Program-made: the position numbers and the translations under genes
Assembly: GCA_028023455.1 (NCBI GenBank)
Contig: JAQFVV010012670.1
Span: forward strand, 248,001 to 312,000
Direction of reading: 5' to 3'
DNA length: 64,000 nucleotides
Origin: Epiperipatus broadwayi
Lineage: Eukaryota > Onychophora > Udeonychophora > Euonychophora > Peripatidae
Notes under the pieces: model-generated
Seen by the model: the letters and a program-made list of their open reading frames with translations, nothing else
Told to the model about the DNA's origin: nothing
Databases searched by the model: none
Part shown: one piece after another, positions 21,285 through 32,110 of the stretch
Layout of the letters: the number at the start of each line of letters is the position of its first letter
Numbering within the stretch: the first letter of the stretch is position 1

Positions 21285-22300
21285 TTAACTAATAGAAACT
21301 TATATTCTTAACATTTACCAATTAAATCTAAATCTTCATTTACTATTTTTCAAGACAACTATAAAAAGTAGTCAAGCGTTGGTGGTTTAGAGGTCAGTAC
21401 CGCGGCCTTACAAGCAGTTGTCCCGGGTTAGCGGGTTCGCTTCCCGGTCGATGCTATAACACATGAAAAAAAAAAACTATAAAAAGTAGCACAAGATAAA
21501 TTAGCAATATCATTAGTGAAACCATAAATCTTCAATTCTAATTTCAGAGAAAATATATTGTTAATATAAATTAAGAACAAAACAGGACCAAAGACTATAT
21601 TTTGTGGAATTCCATGAATAATTATAATTGCAGTTAACTAGTAGTATTATCAATGTTTTTTTGTCTGTCTTCTAGTTTTTCAAAAATTCTAACCAAAAAC
21701 CATAAAACCCATATGAATAAGAATATTTAATTAAAATTTTATGACAAATCTAGATATACAGCTAATATTTTGAGATCATGATGTAATAATTATCTTAAAT
21801 TATGTATATGACTTTTAAAGCATCTAAGGTACTTCTACTAGCATACTGGTTTATTTTTGATCAAAAACGATATTTTAAACTAAAAACCATTTCCAAATAT
21901 TTAGATATTACAGAAATAATAGTGATAGGCTGATAATTATCCATAAATGTGGCGCCACCTTTTTTTAAATCAGTCCAATGACATTAAATTTCAAACAAAC
22001 CGATCCAGTAGGATAAATTAAATAAACAATAACAGGAATAATAACGTATTATCTTTAAGAATCTTAAGTGTTAGAGCATCTAATTTAGAAAACTGATATT
22101 TTTTAACATCAATTAAAAACCACAATTGAGATCCAGAAACATCTAAACATAAAAAAGAATTTAAACATGAATAGGGAGACAAATTCTATACTAGCACATT
22201 ATCTATTGACACACTTGCAAAAAAACTCATTAAAGAGATCAATTATATATTTTTCATTATTCTGTGATTTTAATAAATTTTCTTTCAATAAAAATTAATT
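21285..22300 (-). mobile_element. CR1/Jockey-like LINE, decayed reverse transcriptase
   Basis: Reading the minus strand across frame breaks gives the RT palm in order: KKG..FMDNYQPITIISVISKYLE (motif 2 region), NQYASRSTLDAL (fingers), a LAVYLDLS block (motif A, where the catalytic Asp normally lies), GFYGFW-like text, GIPQNIVFGPVLFLIYIN (motif B) and FTNDIANLS (position of the F-A-D-D box, with A changed). The N-terminal side includes an LMSFFASV block. All motifs are mutated and stops are frequent, so this is an old copy. SINE-A copy 4 splits it just after the F-x-D-D box. Confidence 0.7.
21372..21474 (+). mobile_element. tRNA-derived SINE-A, copy 4
   Basis: Flanked by AACTATAAAAAGTAG (21357-21371, 21475-21489), 15 bp identical. 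The tRNA body is 21376-21454: acceptor GCGTTGG with TCGATGC, A-box-like GGTTTAGAGGTCAG, anticodon loop CTTACAA, B-box-like GGGTTCGCTTCCC. Tail TATAACACATG then A11. Short subfamily. Confidence 0.9.
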
Positions 22301-22525
22301 TGATTAGAATAAGATATTGTTTTATTGCTAAACAACTTCTGATAATAATGAAATTTTAACTTCCCAATGCAGATTTCATTTTATTCAATATTAATGTTTT
22401 TTTTTAATTTACTGTCACTCTATTCAGGGATTTCAACAGATTTCTTTGACTTATTTTGTTTACCAATGTGTCAATTTTTTAAGCCATGCATGTTTTATTT
22501 TTGCTTGTAAATTTTAAATGAGCCT

Positions 22526-22634
22526 GTCAAGCATTGGTGGTCGAGAGGTCAGTGACGGCTGCTTTACAAGAAGTTGTCCCGGGTTAGCGGATTCGCTTCC
22601 CAGCTGATGCTATGACACATGAGAAGAAAAAAAG
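22526..22634 (+). mobile_element. tRNA-derived SINE-A, copy 5
   Basis: Flanked by TTTAAATGAGCCT / TTTAAATGAACCT (22513-22525, 22635-22647), one mismatch. tRNA body 22531-22610 with mutated acceptor (GCATTGG with CTGATGC) and loop TTTACAA. Tail TATGACACATGAG and an interrupted A-run. Confidence 0.85.
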
Positions 22635-22647
22635 TTTAAATGAACCT

Positions 22648-23388
22648 TCCTTTTGGCAATTAAAGATGAACAAATAAACTGAAATATTAAAATTGTGGTA
22701 TTAACATTATTCAAAGCAAAAAGATTACACTAATTAATAATTTCAGTTTAATAAATTCCAATTTAACAATATATGTACAAGTATCCAAATGTTCGAAAGA
22801 ATTAAATCAACTGCAAAATAATCTATGAGAAATATACATAAACATTATATTACCACTTGGAAATGTGTTTTAAAAAGTTAGTCATTATAACTTTTTTCCA
22901 CATTTTTTCCTTTTTTAATTTCTATTGGGGGGGGGGGTCAAGTCACCAAGTTCAAACTAAGAAAAGTGCCATATTAGTTTATTCAAAATTAAACTTAAAT
23001 AAAAACGTAGACAAATATTAATTCATGCAAAAATAACAACATCTGTTAGGCAGAAAATTTTAAATGCCTACCATTTTTATCTAAACAATAAAATATTCTA
23101 GATTATCAGTTTCAGGATTATTCATGTTTAATTAATATATGACTTCATTAAAATTCTTCTAAAAAACATTCACAAGTAATTAAGAAAAACATTATGATAA
23201 AAAAAAACCAATAATATTTTCTTTCCCTTTAACAAATTCGATGATCAAAAGTAGCTTTGATGATAACATATCCAAATATTTAAAATATAATATGCAGCAA
23301 ATAATATTCCATCTATAAAGAGCTAAATAATATGAACTCATACATATATATATACGATCAAATACATAAATTTTATTGTGATTTTATT
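22648..23388. other. AT-rich spacer
   Basis: Contains a G11 tract (22927-22937). No gene seen. Confidence 0.5.
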
Positions 23389-23600
23389 AAAGATTATAAA
23401 ACTACAGTCAACATCTTAGACATTTCTGTACATTCTAAGCTTTTCCAGCAAGCTCTTGATTGCACCTGCTCCTGGCTCATGCTACTCACCAACAAAATTC
23501 TTTTAGAGTTAATTTATTCTAATGATTTAATTCTGATACTGAGAAATAATGGGAAAGAAAAATCTCAAATATCTCCTCATTCCAGAGAGCTTAAAATAGA
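23389..23600 (+). mobile_element. Possible CR1/Jockey-like RT fragment
   Basis: The peptide from DYKTTVNI through HSKLFQQALDC and SWLMLLTNK resembles the segment after the F-A-D-D box in Jockey/CR1 reverse transcriptases (D-L...I..W...W-L-L-x-L-N-x-x-K). No catalytic motif is present in the fragment, so the call rests on one short block. Confidence 0.35.
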
Positions 23601-24359
23601 TATTAAAAAAAATTATTATTATTTTTTTTTACAAGAGCTTGTGATAAGTTACTAGACTTATTTTTCAAACAAACTTTAATACAATGTGTATTAATTATAC
23701 TCCATTATGGATTTTGAGTTTAATTCATGTTTTTTTTTTTTAAATATATATATACTTTACAGAAATAAGCTACTATAATACAATTTCCAGTCATTAAACC
23801 TGGCTCCTAGCTGATTATTTAGCTTTCAATATCAGTTTATATTTATTTAGCTCAAAAATATAATCTATACGCCAGAAGCATTAATACAATAAACTATTAA
23901 TAAACTAATTAAATTAATAAATTTTATTAACGGCATATATTTATTTATACATACTTTGACCATGTTTTCAATTTATATTCCTTCTCTGATTTTTAAATAT
24001 ACAGATACCTTAACTTAAAATAAGTGGGTCCAAATTTTAAATTTACTTGCAGCATAAAAGAATAATGTTCTAGAAAAAGTTCCCTATACACTTTTAATAA
24101 AATGTTAACTAAAAAAAGGCTGGTGCAAACTTCCTCAAACATGCACCTACCACATACTTCTAGATATGGTCAAGAGAATTCTATAGATTCTTAACAGTAA
24201 TAAACATTGCAATAATTTAAGGTGAAAATTTATAATAAAATTTCACACTTGTATCACAACATGGCACACATACACACATTGCATTATTAAAACTATACAT
24301 TGTACACTTCATTTCTTTATCTAATTTATGACATTTATGTAAAATAAATTTACAAAAAT

Positions 24360-24866
24360 AAAAACTTTAATATACATAAAGTGCATTAAAATAAATTTTA
24401 AAATGTACACCATGTTATTACTTTTTTTCCAAGTGCTTTATTCTAATTTAACTAATTATGATTCAAAAAATATTCTCTGATATGTAAGAATTAAAATGCA
24501 GACTTTCAATGAATAAATTATATTTTTTTAAAAAGTTATAGCTACTGAAATGTTTTATACAGTGCATTTTTTCCATATGTCATAGCATCGGCCAGGAGGC
24601 GAACCCACAACCGTCTGCAACCAACTACTTGCTGCTTGCAAGGCAGCTACGATGACCTCTCGGCTAACAACGCTTTTTGCTATCAATAATATGCTTAGTA
24701 AAATGTTTATTCATTAAATGTTTTTTTTTAATTTCAAGCTTTATTTTTTTTTATCCCCATAAAAACTGATTATAACTGTTTAATTTTTATTCAAGATTTT
24801 TTATTTATAAGGCATTTGGGGGAATCAAATGAGCCCAATGCACAGGATAAAGATGTATGTTGTATA
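24360..24866 (+). repeat. Unclassified long repeat D, copy 1
   Basis: Collinear with 53150-53560. Shared blocks include ATAAAGTGCATTAAAATAAA / AAAATGTAC, TTTAACTAATTATGATTCAA, ATTATAACTGTTT, and TTTATAAGGCATTTGGGG / CAGGATAAAGATGTAT. Copy 1 is interrupted by SINE-A copy 6. No coding or terminal structure is visible. Confidence 0.55.
24567..24676 (-). mobile_element. tRNA-derived SINE-A, copy 6
   Basis: Minus-strand copy of the long subfamily (tRNA body 24585-24673), starting GCGTTGTTAGCCGAGAGG and ending GGCCGATGC with a TATGACATATGG tail and a short A-run. No clear target duplication remains. Confidence 0.8.
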
Positions 24867-25170
24867 TAAAAAATAACTTAAATAAATTTGAAATTTTTGT
24901 TAATGGTTACATTGTGTTTATATCAATATTAAAAATAAGGTTCCTTACAACATAAAGTGAAATGAAGAAGAAGAAAAAACTAAAAAAAAATCCTCTGCTT
25001 AACATTTAATTTAATACAATATAAAGCCTACATTTCAATCTTAAAAGACTTGAGAATTGATTAAAGCTTGTGTTAAGAGATGGGAAAGCAATAATAATCT
25101 ACTATTGATAGTAGTCAAGGATCTTCTGTTGGTCATAATATTTTTATACATTATTTGCCTTAGTGTAGAT

Positions 25171-25487
25171 CAGCGGTCCCCAATCTTTTTGCACTTAAGA
25201 GCACATTCTATAATACTCGCCAGGTGGCGGGCACCATTAATTTTTTCAATGTAAATTTATAGTTGGATATTGTTAATAATTCACATAATGTACAAAAAAA
25301 TATTTATTTCAAAAATAAAATTTTAACATCTGATTAAAATATAATACAATAATTTATAAGAAATTTTAAAAATTAAATTTATTTGTATCAGATAAACAAT
25401 TTTTTATCATATTCGGATAGTGGCGGGCACACGTAAAATGGTCTGCGGGCACCATGGTGCCCAAGGGCATAGGGTTGGGGACCCCTG
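25171..25487. mobile_element. hAT-type MITE with 8-bp TSD
   Basis: Terminal inverted repeats CAGCGGTCCCCAATC and CAGGGGTCCCCAACC (13 of 15 match) bound a 317-bp element flanked by the perfect 8-bp duplication GTGTAGAT (25163-25170, 25488-25495), the hAT signature. The interior is A/T-rich with subterminal GGCGGGCAC and CGGGCACC motifs at both ends. It has no coding capacity and would need a transposase in trans. Short frames overlapping it are artefacts. Confidence 0.95.
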
Positions 25488-25495
25488 GTGTAGAT

Positions 25496-27025
25496 GTCTT
25501 GAAAATATAAAATCTTACTATGCACATAAATCTATGATACAATTTAAATATTGTACTCATTGTGACATTGTTGAAAATAATAAATACAAAAATCAAATAA
25601 CTAAAACATAATTCTGTAGTAAACCCAGAAAGAGTAACCATCAGACAACACATATCCAAGATGAGGAAATGGTTGGCTGAGAGATGATTTATGCTACCAC
25701 ACATACGAGTGTATATAAAAATGTATAAGCAACAAATATAACATTTTTATTTATATATTTTTTCTACTTAACAAATAGTTGATCATAACATTAGCTATAT
25801 ATAAAACGTATATACAATTGTTCAATAAGCTACAGTGATTTTTGTTGTTGTTAAAAATATTGAGCAATGTTAAATATTTCAAATTAATTATGGAAGCCCA
25901 TTCAATCTGCTATTGTTTTTCAACATTTATTATTACTTACATGTTATCCAATATTTTAATTTATCCATTCTTATCTACCTATATTCCATTCGATTATAGA
26001 CTCAATTGGACCATGATCTATTTTTATTTTTGTATATGTGCTGGTGTTATAAAAATCCGTTCTATCTATATTTGACATTTGTCAAGGTTTTCTTTTTTTA
26101 ATAAAATAAAGGAAAGATACTTGATTATTTACTTTTTAAATTTAAAAAAAAAAAAAAAAGTGGAGTTTTTAAAAAAAAAAAAAAAATCTTGTCACTCTTT
26201 TTCTAGTACTGACTAATGGAATTTTTATTTCAAACTAAAAGAAAATTAGTTTCTATATTGCAGACATGTATTTTTAAATGTAGACTGTCATTTTTAAGTG
26301 CTGCTGTTGGAGACAATTTGGCTGGAATTTGGTTGTCAGTTTGACTTTCCTGTCATATGAAATGGCAAGTAAGGGACAGCTTTACCTGCAGTTACTACTT
26401 GCTAAGAACTTCCACAAACCTACTTAAATATGGCTATTTTCCAGACCACCTGGTTAAAAAAACATGCATTCCTGCTGACCATCTTTTGACACTACTGCAG
26501 AGATCCCATACTAATGATAGAGAAGAATGCAAACAGGCTAGTAAACCAGTTTCATTTATCAGTATGTATAAGATCAACAACAGTAAAAACATTCTCTAAT
26601 GAGGAATCTAGAACTTTACACAACAATAGCTTAATAACATAATATTTCACTTTTTTAAAAAATCACATTACTTCTTTCTCTCCTTAGTAATATTATCTTT
26701 TTCAAAGCTAAGAACAGAATTTTTTATATTTTGTATAAGTAGACACACATATAAATGCAATTTTCCTATATAAAGTTTATTCTCTTCCTGAAGGCATGTT
26801 GTCACTAGATGCTATAACCAAATATTATGATCATCATCTGTAGAGACACTTAAAAACGGATAAAATAATTTATTTATAATCTAAGTTTTCATATATCAAT
26901 ATATACACATAACATAACAAAAGTTTACAAATTTATATATTTGCATGTAGTCTAAATATATGTTTATAATTGTTAACAGAAGGGAAAGAAAGTAGAAGAC
27001 AAGGATGCCAGTATATGGAGCATTA
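25496..27025. other. Spacer with one higher-complexity patch
   Basis: 26290-26600 is less A/T-biased than its surroundings and has an 80-codon frame (26357-26599) of mixed composition. I find no strong splice signals or family match, so its nature is open: UTR, old exon or unknown repeat. The rest is featureless. Confidence 0.35.
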
Positions 27026-27029
27026 TGTA

Positions 27030-27440
27030 ATGTATGTGTGTGTTTTTTAATAAATATGTTTTACCAATTCTTACTTATGGATCTGAGACTTCTTAATAAA
27101 AAAGCAATACAGACTCCAGATCAATAAAAGAAGTATGCAGAGATGCATGTTAGGAGTAACAAGAAAAGATTGAAAACACAATATGTGGGTAAGAGAAGAA
27201 ACAGGTGTCATTGACATCGGCTGGATATATTGCTAGAAGAAATAATAGATGGACAATTGAAATTTTAAACTGGATTCCAAGAGATTGTAAAAGACCCAGA
27301 AGCAGACCATACGTGAGATGAATGGATGAAATAAAAAATGTGTAGGAGTAATGTGGAGAAAAGCTAGAGATCGGACAATATGGATTGAACTTGGAGAGAC
27401 CATCATGCGATGGATTGATAATGGTTCACAATGATGATAT
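27030..27440 (+). mobile_element. RTE-type LINE, 3' fragment
   Basis: Reads VLPILTYGSET near 27060, then a Q-R-C-M-L-G-V-T-R-K-D block and the terminal RDC-K-R-P-R..RWMDE..W..LGE.I..WIDN pattern with frame breaks. This is the RTE C-terminal domain in family order. The tail is a degraded GAT repeat (GTTCACAATGATGATA). Confidence 0.8.
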
Positions 27441-27728
27441 ATGTGCATGAGTATGTGGTATAAATTTTTAAAAATTGAAGAGAGAATGAGTAACAGGTTA
27501 GTTTATAAAGCCTTATTAAGTCACGAAAAATAATTTATAATGATTCCAGAGAAATTTAATTTGCTATAAAAGATGCAAATACTAATAAACTGATGAAACA
27601 AGTGCTGTATATTTTATCACATTATATTGTTTACAAACATTGGAAGGCCAATCTATGATGCACATGCTAAGTTGCCATATAGATGCTTTAATTTTAGTGT
27701 ATTGAACTCCTGACAATAAAATTGAAAA

Positions 27729-27832
27729 GTTTTTTTTTTTTTTCATGACATAGCATCGGCCGGGAAGTGAACCCGCTAACCTGGGACAACTACTTGTAAG
27801 GCAGCTGTGCTGACTTCTCAACCACCAATGCT
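27729..27832 (-). mobile_element. tRNA-derived SINE-A, copy 7
   Basis: The best-preserved target duplication in the window: TGACAATAAAATTGAAAA, 18 bp identical (27711-27728, 27833-27850). tRNA body 27753-27831, acceptor GCATTGG with CCGATGC, loop CTTACAA, T arm GGGTTCACTTCCC. Tail TATGTCATG then a poly(A) of 14 on the sense strand. Likely one of the younger insertions. Confidence 0.92.
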
Positions 27833-27850
27833 TGACAATAAAATTGAAAA

Positions 27851-29039
27851 CTTAATATTAGATTACAATGAAAATTCAAATTCACTGAATTAAATTTAAA
27901 AAAAAAAAAAGAAATTGTTTCTGTATTCATTCTGTAAAAAAGCACTTCATACTTATCTAATATTGAGAGCAAGTCCAAGCCTGCCTGCAATTGTTTCTAA
28001 CTTTCATTTAGTAATTGTTCCTTCTTTTTAAGCTTTGAATTTTTGCATTTTATGAAATCATTTTCATCAATGAAACTTTTAAAAAAAAAACAAGAAGTTA
28101 TGTGTGAGTTATTCAAATTTAAGAAATAAATGTTCTGCTTAACATCAAACATTAAAATTCTTGTTAAAATAAATAAAACTCTAAAGTCTCATTAAGGTAA
28201 GCAATATTTAAATTTAAATTTTAGTCCGTCCCCCCCCGGTCCCCCATAATATATTACACGAAAAGAATATTACACATTATTTATTATTAAATAGCATACT
28301 GTATTTTATATAAAAACCGAATGGCAGCACAAACGGTGGTGTGTGGCATTTAGGAACTTATAGTGAAAAAAACTCACGAACAGACAATAAAATGTTGCCA
28401 CCCCTATTTTACACATTGTGTAACAAACTGATATAAATATGAATAATAAACATTTGGGATAATAATAATAAAAGCAGCTCTGGTATCAGAAAACTTAATA
28501 TTTATTTGCAGAAATGAAAAATAACCGATCAGAGAAATAAATATTCCAGACATTTCACGAATAAAGCAGAAACTCTTTCAAACTTTTTAATTGATTCTTA
28601 AATGAAAATGTGTGAATTATGAATTAAAATATCTAAATAAATTATGTTGCATAGTTAGATTATTAAAAAACTGAGCTTCCGAAATATTCTTAGTTCACTT
28701 CAGACTGTCTCATAATTGTATGTGCTGGAATTAAATCAATCATTCCAATTCCAGTTGTGCACCTCAATTACTATGCTTATAGTTGGCTTGAATTTGCATA
28801 ATCCTAATTTTCCTGTTATACGGTTTTGACATTGTCAGATAAATAATTGTAACTGCATATCTCAATTATTTTGAAACACTCTTAACTACAACTTGATAAT
28901 GGATTTCTGAAATGAATTTTCTTTTCCAGATCAAAAAAAAAAACCCAGTAAAAAAATATAACGTCAAATATGCTTTTGATAAGCTTTTTTTTTTTTTTTC
29001 AAATATTTTAACCAATTAACATAATAAACCATTTAGTAT
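27851..29039. other. AT-rich spacer
   Basis: Contains short oligo-C runs near 28228 and several A/T homopolymers. No feature supported. Confidence 0.5.
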
Positions 29040-29380
29040 GTTTAATAAGATTGGTTTCTTACATCAACCAAATAACCTAAAAACCTTTCTGCCTTTGCTC
29101 AATTTTATAAGCATTCATAGGTAGTTCCGCCTAACTTTTATATTTTTTTCAACCCTTCATCAATGCTAATCTTATCCTTCCAATTTATTTTTTTATTCTC
29201 CCACATCCATGTCAAATGTTCTTGAATCTCTTCTTTTCTTAACCTAAGTTTGTTTGATTCAAAACCAATTTCTAAATAAAGTATTTAGCAAATCTCTTCC
29301 TTAATTCTAACTTTGATATACCACAAAAATATCTCTTATCATTATTAAAAGTTGATTAAAGCGTTGCAATTCTCACCATA
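29040..29380 (-). mobile_element. Possible LINE linker-region fragment
   Basis: Minus-strand reading gives blocks rich in K and E with W-x-W-E patterns between gaps, reminiscent of the basic linker between endonuclease and RT of I/Jockey-type LINEs. No catalytic motif is present, so this is a weak call. Confidence 0.25.
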
Positions 29381-29404
29381 ATCTTTCCAAGTGTTTCTAA
29401 ATAG

Positions 29405-29785
29405 TATATTTAAATGCTATTAAAGAAGTATGGAAAGATGCATGTTGGGAGTAACAAGAAAAGATTGAAAATGCAATGTATGGGTAAGAAAACAAACAGG
29501 TGTTACTGACCTCATTGAAAAAATTAAAAGACTGAAGTGGAGTTGGGCTGGACATATTGCTAGAAGAGATGATAATAGATGGACAATTGAAATTTTAAAC
29601 GGGATTCCAAGAGATTGTAAAAGACCCAGAAAGAGACCACATGTGAGATGGATGGATGAAATAAAGTGTGCAGGGGTGATGTGGAGAAGAGAAGCTAAAA
29701 GATAGGAAAAGATGGACTGAACTTGGCGAGACCTTCCATCTTGCAGTGGATTGATAATGGTTGATGATGGTGATGATGAGTTGCT
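29405..29785 (+). mobile_element. RTE-type LINE, 3' fragment
   Basis: Closely matches the 27.3-kb copy and extends slightly further upstream (AAGAAGTATGGAAAGATGC). Encodes the W-A-G-H-I-A-R-R-D-D-N-R-W-T block and the terminal RPRKRPHVRWMDE pattern with one frameshift near 29695. It ends in a GATGATG tail. Confidence 0.85.
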
Positions 29786-31029
29786 ATATAATTTTATGTG
29801 CAACTGCACTCTTAATCCCCAATTAATATATATATATAAAATCCACCCACAAAAACTAACACTTTATTTTGTCTAGGTATTTTTGGTTACTGGTATATAT
29901 ATTTTTATTGAACATATATATAATTTTAGTAAACAAGTATATCTTGTATTCTACAATTTCTTTAGGCCTGTCTGATTGCTCCTAGCTATTAACAACATTT
30001 CACACTGCACCTAATCTAGACGTATGAAATAATAACTTCTCAAATGAAACTAATTTACCCTCTGAGGCAGATAAACCTCAATGAAACTTGAGGTGCACAT
30101 TAATGTGTGTGTATATACAAATATTTGTGTACATAGTCACACAAAACAAATAATTACACTATTATTTAACAAAATAAAATTTAATGAAAATATCAAGATA
30201 CATTTAAATATTCAGAAATAGAATTATCAGCAACAGCCTATTAAATTATGGTTATTTATTGCCTATATATACACAAACATATAAAATTATACAAAGAAAT
30301 AACCATACTAGAAAAATATTCAAGTTTGCTTATTTACAGAATATTTGACACTAATAATTACATAGGAATATACAATACATATATATTTTTAAAAAAAAAA
30401 ACGAATCAATAAATAGTATTCAAAATAAGTCATAGATCACATGACCCTATTCTCTTAAGCTTGTAAGTTATAAGCAACGAGGATTGCCAATTCCTCAACA
30501 AGCTTTGTGTTAAATGCTTAGCCAGAGAAAGCATTTAAAATATCCGTCAGGAAACACACCCCCAACCCCTGACTATGGTTTCGTGCTTTGGCACTCCTCT
30601 CAGAGAGGATAGGTTCAGACCCTAGATCTAAAAATACCAACCTAAAGCCAGCATTTATAATTGTAAGAATTTTAAAAAATAAAATCAAATATTTGAATAA
30701 AATTTTGTTAACACAATGAAAATAAAATTGTCAAATAAACGTATGGTCAATCATTCTGAAGATCATATAATAGTTTGAGCACCCAATGTTGCATACTATA
30801 GTTCCATTCAAATGAATGAAATAAGACTTTTTATTATTATTTTATTCTCATGAGAATCTATTGTGAAACTTTAATTTGAATCTGCTCTAAACTGGACAAA
30901 ATAAATGATAACATTTTCAAATTGAGGCTTACATTTTTAAATAAAAATTATGTGTTATTTTCTTGAAAAAAAAAATTGTTTAATACCATTATTAATATAA
31001 ACTCAAATATAAATATGTGATTCACTGCT
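29786..31029. other. AT-rich spacer
   Basis: Nothing clear. A short GC-richer patch at 30555-30640 has a B-box-like GGTTCAGACCC but no foldable tRNA. Confidence 0.45.
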
Positions 31030-32110
31030 CCAAATTTAGTCCAATTATTCCAATCTATAGCTTTTCCACATCAATCTAGGAACTTCCTTATCTTATCAAT
31101 CCTCCTATGTGGTTTTTCTCTCAAACTTTTTACAATTTCTTGGGATACGGTTTAAAATTTCAACTGTCCCATTTATTGCCATCTTTTCTAACAATATCCA
31201 ACCCGGCTTCATTTGATTCTCTTAATTCTTTTAACGCTGTCAATGATACTTATTTGGTGCTCAAAACCATGTATTTTGCTTTTGATCTTTCTTAGTCATT
31301 CCCATCATGCATTTCATTCACAAGCATTCAAATCTATCGGCAAAACAATTGTATCAAAATTCTTAATTTTTAAACACAAGAACAAAATTCCTTTTTAATA
31401 GCAATTATTTTTTTAGCAAAATCACTCCCAAGCTTAATTCCAGAATCAATATACTACTTATAGTTAACTTCTTCAATTCATTATTGTCAATTTTTGTTTT
31501 CTCCTTTTTTGAAAACCCATCAAACATTATTTTACGTTTTTGGCCATTCATCCTTAATTGTACTTTTTCATTTTTATCGAATAATCCTTGTAACATTTTC
31601 TGAAGTTCAGAAGCATTATTTGCAAAAGCAACCACCACCAATTTTAAAATCTAGATGACTTAAATAAACTCCATTTCTTTTTATTTTCATAAACGTCTTA
31701 CTTTAATTACAATACTTTTTAAAAAATAACTATAAAAAGTTGTGAAGCTATGGAACTGCTCTATCATACACTCTTATCAATGTTAATCATCTTTGTATGA
31801 CCATATAATCTAACCACTGCTCCTGAATTTTGATGGATATTCTTCAGAATTTGATACTATCCTGGATCTATGTCTTAATACAAAATTCTTACAGAGTCAA
31901 AGTGCCTTTCTGTAATCTACAAATCTAATCCACAATGGCAATTCATAATCATTAGCTATAACCATTTTTAAATCCCCAAGTTGTTTATATTTGGTTTGAA
32001 TCCAAAGTAACTGTAAATGAATTGTAATGACTTTCGATAAAAGATTCATAGGTTTGTAATTTCTAATAGCTTCCATATTATCTTTCTTAAATATCAGTAT
32101 CACTATTGGA
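31030..32110 (-). mobile_element. RTE-type LINE, decayed RT
   Basis: On the minus strand from high to low coordinate: ILIFKKDNMEAIRNYKPMNLLS (RT motif 1-2 region, near 32100-32030), a gap, YELPLWIRFVDYRKAL (motif A, the Asp of FVD in place), then FANNASELQKMLQGLFD (F-A-N-N replacing F-A-D-D), LRMNGQKRKIMF, and the terminal R-N-C-K...R-R-I-D-K-I block near 31090. The order agrees with an RTE RT, and the FADD change shows it is dead. Confidence 0.75.

Noticed and set aside
25366-25704. 112-codon minus frame and 63-codon plus frame over the hAT MITE
   Set aside because: Both cross the MITE boundary and target duplication, so they are composite artefacts.
30555-30640. Possible tRNA or SINE head (GGTTCAGACCC B-box-like, CCTCTCAGAGAGG hairpin)
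   Set aside because: The D and acceptor arms cannot be formed, and no second copy was seen in the window.
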